A stretch of DNA of 64,000 nucleotides. Origin: Candidatus Avelusimicrobium stercoris (GTDB lineage: Bacteria > Elusimicrobiota > Elusimicrobia > Elusimicrobiales > Elusimicrobiaceae). Shown here piece after piece: positions 50,086 to 58,082 of the stretch. The DNA lies in contig DJFE01000031.1 of NCBI GenBank assembly GCA_002432025.1, positions 17,579 through 81,578 of the forward strand, in the 5' to 3' direction. The stretch's first letter is position 1; every line of letters starts with the position of its first letter. A program made the position numbers and the translations under genes. Under the pieces are notes generated by a model that was not told the origin of the DNA, made no database searches, and worked only from the letters and a program-made list of their open reading frames with translations.

Positions 50086-51381
50086 TTATCTGGCCCCGGC
50101 CGCAGCCGCCATACCAAAGAAAGAGGAAATATCCTGGTCGTTAAACGACAGGTTGGCTTTAAGCGCGAACTCGTTGGTTTCCATCGCGTCGCGCATCCAC
50201 GCGCCCACAGAGAAATAGCGGTTCACACGGAAATCCAAGCCGTACGTCAAATTAGGTTTATTGAAGCGGCGCCCGTTAATCACGCGGTCGCGGCCCCAAT
50301 CATAAAACTCCCCGCCGACGGTAAAGCGGCTCAAAAAGGCATCTTCATAGAACGGCTTTAATTCAAGCGCCACCCCGCCGCCGCCGCGGATTAAACCGGC
50401 AGAAACGGTCGCCCATTTGTTATACAGGCCGAAGCGGACGTCAAACTTGTTCTTTTCCAAATAGTCGCCGTCTTTGAGTTTGTCGTCCTCGTTGCCGATG
50501 TTGGCCATACCCACGCGGTAGAACGTATAACCGCTGGACGGGAAAATTTCAAGCGCGAGGTCGCTGGTGGCCTGGCCCGGGCCCGGCATATAGAAGAAGT
50601 CGTAATCCCAATACACGCGGAAACGGCTCATCTTGCCCACAAAGTTTTTTACCTCGCCCATTGTTTCCTTTAAATCCTTTACGCTGTCTTTTACGTCCTT
50701 CTTCATTTCGGGGTCTTTAATCAAACTGCCGATGACGCCCTCGCCTTTTTCCAAACTGTTCATCAAGGAATCGGCCTTTGCCAAAACCTCCTTCAAGCGT
50801 TCGGAAGCCACGTCCAAATTTTCTACGGAATTTGTTAAATACGGGCGCATTTGGGCTACTAATTGGTTCAAATTGGCAGATAATTGGCGCACGTCGTTCA
50901 TCGTTTGGTTGAGTTTGGCGCCAAATTCGCCTTGGTTATTTACGCTGTCCACAAATTCCTTAATGCTGGACATCGTTTGCGAAATCATCACGTCCATCGG
51001 CTGTTCGTTAAGCCCGGGGACGTATTCGCCCGGCTGGATAAAGGGAGCCGAAAGCGGCCCTTGCACGGCCTTTAAATATTTAGAGCCGATAATGCCCGTC
51101 ATCGCCACGCTGAACTCCGCCCCGCGGTGCAGTTCCACCCCGTCATTAATGGAGGCCACAACCACCACTTGCCCGTTTTCAATTTTGATTTTTTTAACCT
51201 TACCCACCTCTACGCCCGCGAGTTTGACCGGGGCCTGTACGGCCAGGCCGGACACGTCCGCAAACGTAATGTTAATGTCGTGGGTCTTGGTAACGGACAG
51301 GCCGCCCAAAAAATAGAGCGAAAAGCCGAAAATAAAAAGACCTAATACGGTAAATATCCCCAATTTAGTTTCTGGTTTCAT
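50086..51381 (-). CDS. mlaD: MlaD-type MCE protein with C-terminal beta-barrel-like extension
   Basis: 431 residues. An N-terminal span (LGIFTVLGLFIFGFSLYFLGG) and one MCE domain (DVSGLAVQAPVKLAGVEVGK; IIGSKYLKAVQG) are followed by a helical coil region, then about 180 residues with alternating aromatic/hydrophobic strands (FRVYWDYDFFYMPG; RFTVGGEFYDWG; YFSVGAWMRD) as in outer-membrane beta strands. Such a tail is absent from classical MlaD (about 180 residues). With mlaF and mlaE it forms a lipid transporter between the two membranes. Confidence 0.9.
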   Translation of the reverse strand: MKPETKLGIFTVLGLFIFGFSLYFLGGLSVTKTHDINITFADVSGLAVQAPVKLAGVEVGKVKKIKIENGQVVVVASINDGVELHRGAEFSVAMTGIIGSKYLKAVQGPLSAPFIQPGEYVPGLNEQPMDVMISQTMSSIKEFVDSVNNQGEFGAKLNQTMNDVRQLSANLNQLVAQMRPYLTNSVENLDVASERLKEVLAKADSLMNSLEKGEGVIGSLIKDPEMKKDVKDSVKDLKETMGEVKNFVGKMSRFRVYWDYDFFYMPGPGQATSDLALEIFPSSGYTFYRVGMANIGNEDDKLKDGDYLEKNKFDVRFGLYNKWATVSAGLIRGGGGVALELKPFYEDAFLSRFTVGGEFYDWGRDRVINGRRFNKPNLTYGLDFRVNRYFSVGAWMRDAMETNEFALKANLSFNDQDISSFFGMAAAAGAR

Positions 51382-51407
51382 TGTTCATCCTTTTAAGTAA
51401 AATAAAA

Positions 51408-52172
51408 CTACGCCTTTAACAACTGCATTTGGATAGGCCCTTGGCTGCTGCCTTCCACAAATTGTTTTACATACGGGTTATCCGTTTTTCTAAATTCCTC
51501 CGGCGTGCCGTACATCAAAATACGTCCCTCGTATAAGAACGCAATATAATCGGCAATTTTAAAGGCCGAGCGCATATCGTGCGTAATAACTACCGAGGTT
51601 ACCCCCAGTTTGGCCTTTAAGCCGATAATCAAATCGCTGATAATGTCGGACATTATCGGGTCCAAACCCGTGGTGGGTTCGTCATATAAAATCACCTTCG
51701 GCTCCACCGCCAGCACCCGCGCCAGCGAAACGCGCTTCTTCATCCCGCCGGACAATTCGCTGGGATTTAATTTGGCTACATCTTCCTTTAACCCCACCAA
51801 GGCCAATTTTTCTTTAATTACCTTGGGGTATTCGCTTTCCGGCACCTCGGTTAAATATTTTAGCCCGAAGGTAACGTTTTCGCCTACGCTCATAGAGTCA
51901 AACAAGGCGCCCTCTTGGAACAAATAGCCAAATTTACGGCGGATGGCGGCCAGTTTAATTTCGCTGTGGATTTTAGTGATATCCTTTCCGTCCACCCAAA
52001 TATGCCCGCCCGTGGCTTCTTCCAGCCCGATAAGGCATTTAATTAATGTGCTTTTGCCCGAGCCGGAACCGCCCAAAATGCAAGTGGTTTTGCCCTCTTC
52101 AATTTTGAGGTTTACATCCTTTAACACCTGTTTGGGGCCGAAACTTTTTTGCAAATCTTTAATTTCAATCAT
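51408..52172 (-). CDS. mlaF: Mla lipid transporter ATPase
   Basis: 254 residues, ABC ATPase of the Mla type. Walker A GGSGSGKST, Q-loop FQEGALFDS, signature LSGGMKKRVSLAR, Walker B VILYDEPTTGLD, and switch His in VITHDM. The GMKKRV after LSGG is typical of MCE-linked ATPases. One base from mlaE; operon order mlaE-mlaF-mlaD. Confidence 0.95.
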   Translation of the reverse strand: MIEIKDLQKSFGPKQVLKDVNLKIEEGKTTCILGGSGSGKSTLIKCLIGLEEATGGHIWVDGKDITKIHSEIKLAAIRRKFGYLFQEGALFDSMSVGENVTFGLKYLTEVPESEYPKVIKEKLALVGLKEDVAKLNPSELSGGMKKRVSLARVLAVEPKVILYDEPTTGLDPIMSDIISDLIIGLKAKLGVTSVVITHDMRSAFKIADYIAFLYEGRILMYGTPEEFRKTDNPYVKQFVEGSSQGPIQMQLLKA

Positions 52173-52173
52173 A

Positions 52174-52950
52174 TTAAACCCCGAACGCCGTTAAAATGGC
52201 GGTTAAAAAGTAATCCAATACCAAAATAAGTACAATCGTGGTAACTACGGCCCCGGTGGTGGCTTTACCCACGCCCTCGGCACCGCCGCGCGTGCTGACG
52301 CCCTTGTAGCAGCAGACCGTCGCCACCATAAAGGCAAACACAAACGATTTAATAAAACCGTGCATAAAGTCCCGCACGCCCATAAACGAGGTAATATCCG
52401 TGATATACACCTCTCCGGCTACTCCCAGCGCATAGACCGCCACCAAGTAGCCGCCCAAGACGCCGAACAAATTGGAAAAAAGCGTTAAAACCGGCATTGT
52501 AAAAACAAAGCCGAACATCCGCGGGATAACCAAATAGCGGATAGGGTTCGTACCCAATGTATAAAGCGCATCAATCTGCTCGGTTACCGCCATTGTGCCG
52601 ATTTGCGCCGTTACCGCGGCCCCCGCACGGCCGGAAACAACAACCGCCGTCAGCACCGGGCCCAATTCGCGGATAAGCGAAAACGTAACAATCGTGCCTA
52701 CAAAAATAGGTTCGCCAAAGATATTGCCAATCGTATTCCCCGCTTGCAACGCCAGCACCATACCCGTAAACAAACTGGTAAGCGCCGTTACGCCAAGGGA
52801 TTCCACCCCAATCGTTACGCTCTGCTCCACCGCCTGCCCAAACTCAAAACGGGAGTGGGTCAGCCAGAACAAAGACGAACGGACCATTTGGGCGGCTCCG
52901 CCCACTTGGCCGAACAGGTTGGACATATATTTACCGATAAGCGTAAACAT
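52174..52950 (-). CDS. mlaE: Mla lipid transporter permease
   Basis: 258 residues, about five or six spans. Family landmarks: LTSLFTGMVLALQAG, RELGPVLTAVVVSGRAGAA and the RYLVIPRMFGF segment. It pairs with mlaF and mlaD. Its start overlaps or abuts the alr stop. Confidence 0.95.
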   Translation of the reverse strand: MFTLIGKYMSNLFGQVGGAAQMVRSSLFWLTHSRFEFGQAVEQSVTIGVESLGVTALTSLFTGMVLALQAGNTIGNIFGEPIFVGTIVTFSLIRELGPVLTAVVVSGRAGAAVTAQIGTMAVTEQIDALYTLGTNPIRYLVIPRMFGFVFTMPVLTLFSNLFGVLGGYLVAVYALGVAGEVYITDITSFMGVRDFMHGFIKSFVFAFMVATVCCYKGVSTRGGAEGVGKATTGAVVTTIVLILVLDYFLTAILTAFGV

Positions 52951-54053
52951 TATTCTTTATAAATCCTCGGTACGCGGGGCATCAAAAGGGTGCACAGTTC
53001 ATAATCAATCGTGCCCGCCTTTTCGGCCAGTTCCGCATACGTAATTTCTTCGTCGCCTTGGCGGCCTACGGCTACCACTTCGTCGCCCACCTTCACGGGC
53101 CCGGCGTTCGTAATATCCACCATCAGCATATCCATTGTGATATTGCCTAGTACGCGGCAGCGTTTGCCGTTAATAAGCACCTCGGCCTTATTGGAAAGCG
53201 CCCGCAAATAGCCGTCCCCATATCCCAAGGGTAAAGTAGCCACCTTCATCGCAGACGGCGCAATAAAACTGCGGTTGTAACTAATGCTCGCCCCGGCGGG
53301 TACGTCCTTTACATATACCACACGGGTTTTTAAAGACAAAATCGGTTCAAACCCGGGTTCTAATCCCAGCGCGCTGTGGCCCGTGCGGACCATATCGTAA
53401 TGCACATCGGGCCGCGCGGTAATAGCCGCCGAAGCCGCCACGTGGCAATAATTGATATGAATACCCTTTAAATGCACATTGGTTAGCGTATCGCGGTAGT
53501 AGCCGATTTGCTCCTCGGTATAAGCCGGGTCAGTCTCCACACTGGAAAGGTGCGTAAAGAGTCCGTCCAAAATGACGTGCGGGTTCTTATCCAAATATTC
53601 AATGACGTTAAACACCCCGCCGCGGCGCGTGCCGATACGCCCCATACCCGTATCCTGCTTGACGTGGCAGAGGGCCTTTTTGCCCAGTTTTTCGGCAATT
53701 TCGCACACGGCCTTGGCCGCGTCCAAACTGGCAATGGTTATGGCAATATTGTTTTTAATGGCATACTCAAACGCTTCAAACGGGTAAATACTGCCCAGTA
53801 CCAAAATAGGTAGCGTTACGCCCGCCTGGCGCAACTGCAACGCTTCCTCCACCGAGGCCGCGCCAAAAAAGTCGCTTAGTTTATTTTTTTCCAAAAACAA
53901 GCCCAAGGGCACCGCTCCGTGGCCGTAGGCGTTGGCCTTTAAAACGGTCAAAACGCGTACATTTTCCCCCGCCTGCTCGTGCACCTTGCGCATATTGCGG
54001 GCGAGTTTCTTTAAATCTACTTCGGCAATAGTCGGTCTTAAAATAGGCATCAT
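52950..54053 (-). CDS. alr: Alanine racemase
   Basis: 367 residues from ATG 54053, chosen because GGAG lies eight bases before it; ATG 54059, which overlaps the dnaB stop as TAATG, is the alternative. PLP lysine in LKANAYGHGA, the catalytic Tyr block ISYNRSFIA, LPLGYGDGYLR, and NITMDMLMVD. Makes D-alanine for peptidoglycan. Confidence 0.95.
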   Translation of the reverse strand: MMPILRPTIAEVDLKKLARNMRKVHEQAGENVRVLTVLKANAYGHGAVPLGLFLEKNKLSDFFGAASVEEALQLRQAGVTLPILVLGSIYPFEAFEYAIKNNIAITIASLDAAKAVCEIAEKLGKKALCHVKQDTGMGRIGTRRGGVFNVIEYLDKNPHVILDGLFTHLSSVETDPAYTEEQIGYYRDTLTNVHLKGIHINYCHVAASAAITARPDVHYDMVRTGHSALGLEPGFEPILSLKTRVVYVKDVPAGASISYNRSFIAPSAMKVATLPLGYGDGYLRALSNKAEVLINGKRCRVLGNITMDMLMVDITNAGPVKVGDEVVAVGRQGDEEITYAELAEKAGTIDYELCTLLMPRVPRIYKE

Positions 54054-54058
54054 ATACA

Positions 54059-55477
54059 TTACTCCGGAATTGCCATTGTGGTATTTCCGCCCATATCCTG
54101 CGCGTTTTCCATATGTTCAGGCGCGGGGTTGGTGAACAAGGCGTATTCGCCGAAGAAGGCCAAATCAATATCCCCCACCGGGCCGTTACGCTGTTTGGCA
54201 ATAATCAGCGTGGCTTTGTTTTTGAGGGTTTCGTCGTCGCGTTTATAGTACGCTTCGCGGTGGATAAGGGCTACTACGTCGGCGTCCTGTTCAATAGAGC
54301 CAGATTCGCGCAAGTCGGAAAGTTGCGGTTTGTTATCTTGGCGGCTCTTGTCCTCGTTCTTACGGCTCAACTGAGAAAGAGCCAGCACGGGCACATTTAA
54401 GGTACGGGCCAAATCTTTAAGCATACGGGAAATTTCAGACACTTCCTGCTGTCTGCTTTCGGTACGGCGTTCGCCGCCGCGGATTAACTGCAAGTAGTCA
54501 ATTACAATCAGGCCCAACTCCTTGCCCTGCTTTTTAAGGTCGGTCGCCAAACGGCGCGCGCGCATACGCAGTTCGGTAATGGAAATGCCGGACGTATCGT
54601 CAATATACATTGGCGCGGAGGCCAAGCGACCCAGTTCGCGCGTCAAATCGGACCATTTGCTCTGCTCGTAGTACCCGGTGCGCAATTTGTAAATTTCCAC
54701 CATCGCAGCCGCGCCGAGCATACGTTCAAAAATAATGTGCCGCCCCATTTCCAGCGAAAAGAACGCCACCGGGAACCCGCACTCCACGCAAGCGTGATGC
54801 GCAATGTTCAGCGCCAAGGCCGTTTTACCCTGGCTGGGGCGCGCGCCCAAAATAATCAGGTCGGACTTTCTAAGTCCGCCCGTTTTGCGGTCAAATTCGT
54901 CTAATCCCGTAGGCACACCCTGGATAGCGTTTTTGTTGCGCACAGCCTTTTCCAAGATTTCAATTACTTCGGGGGCTAAATCCTTGGAAGACACAAACCC
55001 GGTAAGTTTCTGCTTTTGGCTTAATTTATAAATTTGGTCGGCGGCGGAGTCAATCAGCACCTGCGGGTCGTCGTCCTCTTCCTTATAGCAGCGTTGGACA
55101 AGCGATGTAGCCGTGCGGATTAAATCGCGCACGACATATTTTTTATAGACAATTTCCGCATAGTGCTTGATATGCGCGGCGGTGGAAACTTTATCCACCA
55201 GTTGCGTTAAATAGACTTCCCCCCCCAACTGCGCCAAGAGGTTATTCTTTTTGAGTTCCTCGCTAAGCGTGATGATATCAATCGCTTGGCCACGGTCCGC
55301 CAGATTCTTCATAGCGGCAAAAATCTTTTGGTGGGATTCCTTATAAAAATGTTCGGGTTTTAAAATTTCCAACGCATCGGTTACGGCCTCGGCGTCTAGG
55401 AGCATTGAGCCCAAGACGGCCATTTCCGCATCTATTGCCTGCGGTGGGATTTTTTCTTCCAGTAAATTGCTTGCCAT
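54059..55477 (-). CDS. dnaB: Replicative DNA helicase DnaB
   Basis: 472 residues from ATG 55477 (GAGGA upstream); the longer reading to 55507 is rejected. N-terminal primase-binding domain with AVLGSMLLDAEAVTDAL, then the RecA-like core: Walker A GARPSQGKTALAL, VAFFSLEMG, the RADLRESGSIEQDAD-type block and VIDYLQLI. The first gene of the long leftward operon. Confidence 0.97.
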   Translation of the reverse strand: MASNLLEEKIPPQAIDAEMAVLGSMLLDAEAVTDALEILKPEHFYKESHQKIFAAMKNLADRGQAIDIITLSEELKKNNLLAQLGGEVYLTQLVDKVSTAAHIKHYAEIVYKKYVVRDLIRTATSLVQRCYKEEDDDPQVLIDSAADQIYKLSQKQKLTGFVSSKDLAPEVIEILEKAVRNKNAIQGVPTGLDEFDRKTGGLRKSDLIILGARPSQGKTALALNIAHHACVECGFPVAFFSLEMGRHIIFERMLGAAAMVEIYKLRTGYYEQSKWSDLTRELGRLASAPMYIDDTSGISITELRMRARRLATDLKKQGKELGLIVIDYLQLIRGGERRTESRQQEVSEISRMLKDLARTLNVPVLALSQLSRKNEDKSRQDNKPQLSDLRESGSIEQDADVVALIHREAYYKRDDETLKNKATLIIAKQRNGPVGDIDLAFFGEYALFTNPAPEHMENAQDMGGNTTMAIPE

Positions 55478-55734
55478 AAGTCCTCTACAACTAAAAAATG
55501 GGGCCACCCGTTTACCGGGTGGTAAACGGTGCTTTCTATCATTGTAGCAATTTAGGCCCTTTTAATGCCACCCAAACCAGGGTTAATTAGGCAATTTGTA
55601 ACCCAAAATGCCTTACCTTGCAGGCCGCCACTTGTCCGCGCCCTTTTGATTAGTGAAGCCACATTGTTTTTGTAGTGTCGCAAACAAACGAAACGGCAAC
55701 AATAAAAAACAAAGCCATTATAAAAATAAAAGTT

Positions 55735-55888
55735 ATCCTGAATTGCCGCCCTTACCGCTAGGCGGCACCCCGTAAGGTTTCTGTACGGGGTCCATTAATA
55801 GGGTTCAGGATCTACCGATTGCGTTGTTAGTTTTTTCTGTTGTTTTTAACAACCCATAAGATAGATTCTGAAACAAGTTCAGAATGAC
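55735..55888. repeat. Nested hairpin repeat related to the paired-hairpin family
   Basis: Outer stem ATCCTGAA (55735-55742) with TTCAGGAT (55804-55811) encloses GCCGCC/GGCGGC and CCCCGTA/TACGGGG, the latter with the loop AGGTTTCTG seen in other copies. A further arm ends in TTCAGAATGAC at 55888. Confidence 0.7.
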
Positions 55889-55910
55889 CTCGTTAGGGAT
55901 AATAACAACA

Positions 55911-55936
55911 AAAACCCCCGCGCGGGGCGGGGGTCA
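55911..55936 (-). terminator. Terminator of the rpsF-rplI operon
   Basis: ACCCCCGC and GCGGGGGT flank a short loop with an A run (T on the minus strand). Confidence 0.8.
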
Positions 55937-55960
55937 TACAAAACGCAATTAGGTTGGGAG

Positions 55961-56473
55961 TTATTTGGCTTCGGCCACCGGTTCGGCTTTGGCTTCCGGT
56001 TTGGCGTCGGCTACTTTTTCTTCCACCGTGGTCAAGGGGTTAATTTGTACCTTGATAACCGCGGTAACGGTGGGTTTCAAATAAATGCCCACTTCGGTTT
56101 CACCCAAAGCCTTAATCGGCATATTGAGTTCAATGGCGTCTTTGGCGATGTTGTGGCCCAAGGCGTTCAAGGCTTTAAAGATATCGGCTTTGTTTACGGA
56201 ACCGAACACCACGCCGTCGCTGTTGACGGTTTTGGTGAACGGAAGCACGACACCGGCCAATTTTTCGGCGATGGCGCGGGCTTCGGCGAGTTCCGCTTCA
56301 ATGCGTTTGGCGCGTCTTTCGGCGCCCAACTGCCAATTCTTAATAGCGCCTTCCGTGGCGATTTCGGCCAAGCGGTGCGGCACCAAGAAATTGCGGGCAT
56401 AGCCGGGCTTTACATCAACGATGGTGCCCATCATACCCAAATTTTTTACGTTCTGTTTCAAAATAACTTTCAT
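55961..56473 (-). CDS. rplI: Ribosomal protein bL9
   Basis: 170 residues. The N-terminal domain has MKVILKQNVKNLG and GYARNFLVPHRLA; the connecting helix and C-terminal domain follow. The last 20 residues are an extra Lys/Ala/Glu tail. 18 bases after rpsR; last gene of the operon. Confidence 0.97.
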   Translation of the reverse strand: MKVILKQNVKNLGMMGTIVDVKPGYARNFLVPHRLAEIATEGAIKNWQLGAERRAKRIEAELAEARAIAEKLAGVVLPFTKTVNSDGVVFGSVNKADIFKALNALGHNIAKDAIELNMPIKALGETEVGIYLKPTVTAVIKVQINPLTTVEEKVADAKPEAKAEPVAEAK

Positions 56474-56490
56474 TTCTTGCGTCCTCCGGC

Positions 56491-56814
56491 TTATTTCTTG
56501 GGCAAAGAATACGGCAAGATAGCCAAGTTGCGATCGCGTTTGATAGCCTTGGTGATCTGGCGCTGGTGTTTAGCGCAGGTGCCGGTAATTCTTCTGGAAA
56601 GGATTTTACCGCTTTCCATAGTAAAGGACTTTACGAACTGAAAGTTCTTGTAATCCACATTTTCAATTTTTTCAGCGCAGACTTTGCAGACTTTTCTTCT
56701 GCTTTCAAAGCGCTTTTTGCCCATAAACGGACGCGCCGGTCTTTCGGGGCGGGCGGCCGGAGCAGCGGCGTTGGCCGCGGCGGGGGCTTGCGTGTTTTTA
56801 ATTTCTTCGGACAT
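56491..56814 (-). CDS. rpsR: Ribosomal protein bS18
   Basis: 107 residues. The core has KKVCKVC-like CKVC and a later TGTC, a Cys arrangement consistent with the zinc-binding (C+) form, plus SRRITGTCAKHQRQI and KRDRNLAILPY. An Ala/Pro-rich N-terminal extension of about 30 residues is unusual in length. Confidence 0.96.
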   Translation of the reverse strand: MSEEIKNTQAPAAANAAAPAARPERPARPFMGKKRFESRRKVCKVCAEKIENVDYKNFQFVKSFTMESGKILSRRITGTCAKHQRQITKAIKRDRNLAILPYSLPKK

Positions 56815-56837
56815 TTGTTATCTCTCTTTGGTTCCTG

Positions 56838-57302
56838 TTAAAAGGGTACGTCGTCTTCCATTACGTCGGTAGTGGGGACGTCGTCCTTAGCGGCCGGAGC
56901 GGCATCAGCGGTGTGATAACCGCCGGCGGCGTTATTTTCCAGTATTTGGATTCTACGGGCCGTTACCTGCAAACTTCTGCGGGTTTGGCCGGTAGTTTTG
57001 TCGGTGTATTCGCTGCTGGTGAGGCGGCCTTCCACGGAAATGGGGGTCCCTTTTTTCACCCGGTCTTTACACCGTTCGGCGGCAGCACCCCAAACCACTA
57101 CGGGAACGAACACGGTGTCATCTTTCCACTCGTTTGTGGCAGTATCCAAATATCTGCGGTTGACCGCAATGTCACAACGGCACACTGCCTGACCTTTCTG
57201 CGTAAAAGCCACGTTAGGATCACGTGTTAACCGTCCGACTAGAAATACAACGTTTTGTTCCGGTAATTTGATTTGTGCTGGCATAGCGACCTTATTTTGC
57301 AA
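56838..57302 (-). CDS. ssb: Single-stranded DNA-binding protein
   Basis: 154 residues. OB fold: NVVFLVGRLTRDPNV and VVWGAAAERCKDRVKKG; the C-terminal tip is acidic DDVPF, the partner-binding motif. It overlaps rpsF by eleven bases in the standard rpsF-ssb-rpsR arrangement. Confidence 0.97.
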   Translation of the reverse strand: MQNKVAMPAQIKLPEQNVVFLVGRLTRDPNVAFTQKGQAVCRCDIAVNRRYLDTATNEWKDDTVFVPVVVWGAAAERCKDRVKKGTPISVEGRLTSSEYTDKTTGQTRRSLQVTARRIQILENNAAGGYHTADAAPAAKDDVPTTDVMEDDVPF

Positions 57303-57612
57303 CGGCAGGAGCCGGTTTTACCTTCACTTCTACGGCGCACATCGTCATAGAGCGGAGGACTTTTTCGTTAAGTTTCAAGGCTTCTTCAAAAACTTTTACA
57401 AATTTCGGTTCGGCTTTGAACTTTAAGTAGAGGTAGAAACCATCGCGAACGTGGTTTACTTCGTGGGTGAATTTTCTTCTGCCCAATCTTTCTTCGCTGG
57501 TTACTTCTCCACCGTTTTTCGTGATGAGGTCTTTGGCCTTAACCACGAATTCGCCCACTTCTCCGTCGGAGAGTTGGGGTTTAACAATAATTACGCTTTC
57601 GTAAGTTTTCAT
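57292..57612 (-). CDS. rpsF: Ribosomal protein bS6
   Basis: 106 residues from ATG 57612. KTYESVIIVKPQLSD, GRRKFTHEVNHVRDGFY and a Lys/Pro/Ala tail match bS6. The frame extends upstream to a TTG at 57648, which I reject. A TG-extended TATAAT (57693-57698, minus strand) lies about 80 bases upstream, leaving a structured leader. Confidence 0.96.
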   Translation of the reverse strand: MKTYESVIIVKPQLSDGEVGEFVVKAKDLITKNGGEVTSEERLGRRKFTHEVNHVRDGFYLYLKFKAEPKFVKVFEEALKLNEKVLRSMTMCAVEVKVKPAPAVAK

Positions 57613-57644
57613 ATACCAATTATTCTTTTTTGCGTTTTGCAGAG

Positions 57645-57690
57645 TCAAAAAAACACCAAGGGCTTACGCCCCTGAGAATTTGCTCTATGG
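57645..57690 (-). promoter_or_regulatory. Leader hairpin of the rpsF operon
   Basis: AGGGGC-GTAA-GCCCTT forms a 6-bp stem with a GNRA-like loop, followed within ten bases by seven T residues. It could be an attenuator or the S6-S18 binding site; neither is confirmed. Confidence 0.4.
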
Positions 57691-57692
57691 AT

Positions 57693-57698
57693 ATTATA
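57693..57698 (-). promoter_or_regulatory. Extended -10 of the rpsF operon
   Basis: TGTTATAAT on the minus strand. No -35 is recognisable. Confidence 0.55.
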
Positions 57699-57727
57699 AC
57701 AAAATTAGAGGAATTTATATAGCCAAT

Positions 57728-57955
57728 TTAGCCGCGTTTTAAGAAAATTTTGGCGGGAGAGGTGGCGCCTTTGATAAGGGAGAGTTTGTTTTCGGGCAAA
57801 TTAAGATGTTCCGCCAGCAGGGTGCGCACGGCCTCGTTGGCGCGGCCCTGTTCGGCAGGCGCTTTTACCCACAGTTCAAAGGTATCGGGGGCCTTTTGGA
57901 CGAGTTTGTTCTTTTTTTCCCCCGCATGCACTTTTACCTTAATATAACTTTCCAT
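57728..57955 (-). CDS. DUF167/UPF0235 family protein
   Basis: 75 residues, cytosolic. The family pattern VKVHAGEKKNKL, WVKAPAEQGRANEAV, LLAEHLNLPENKLSLIKGATSPAKIF is complete. Function unknown across bacteria. It is alone between rpsF and gpmI. Confidence 0.93.
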   Translation of the reverse strand: MESYIKVKVHAGEKKNKLVQKAPDTFELWVKAPAEQGRANEAVRTLLAEHLNLPENKLSLIKGATSPAKIFLKRG

Positions 57956-58014
57956 ATTTCTATTTTACTTTTTTTGCGCCGGTTCTCGCCCGGTTTTTCC
58001 GCCGTGCGGGCAAA

Positions 58015-58070
58015 AAAATCACTTTTGCGGCGTGTTCTTTTATCAAACAACCGCAAAAGTGATTTTTACA
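58015..58070. terminator. Terminator between gpmI and DUF167
   Basis: A perfect 16-bp stem (AAAATCACTTTTGCGG and its complement) with a 20-nt loop and a T run. Confidence 0.8.
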
Positions 58071-58082
58071 ATCGGCGTTTTA

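Larger units (their letters stand above)
55478..55960. other. Intergenic region with a cruciform repeat and terminator
   Basis: About 480 bp without a gene between dnaB and rplI. Holds the hairpin cluster at 55735-55888 and the rplI terminator. The rest (55508-55734) shows nothing I can name. Confidence 0.6.

Noticed and set aside
55478..55507. Earlier start for DnaB
   Set aside because: ATG 55477 has GAGGA in front and fits the usual N-terminus; the extra ten residues are not family-like.
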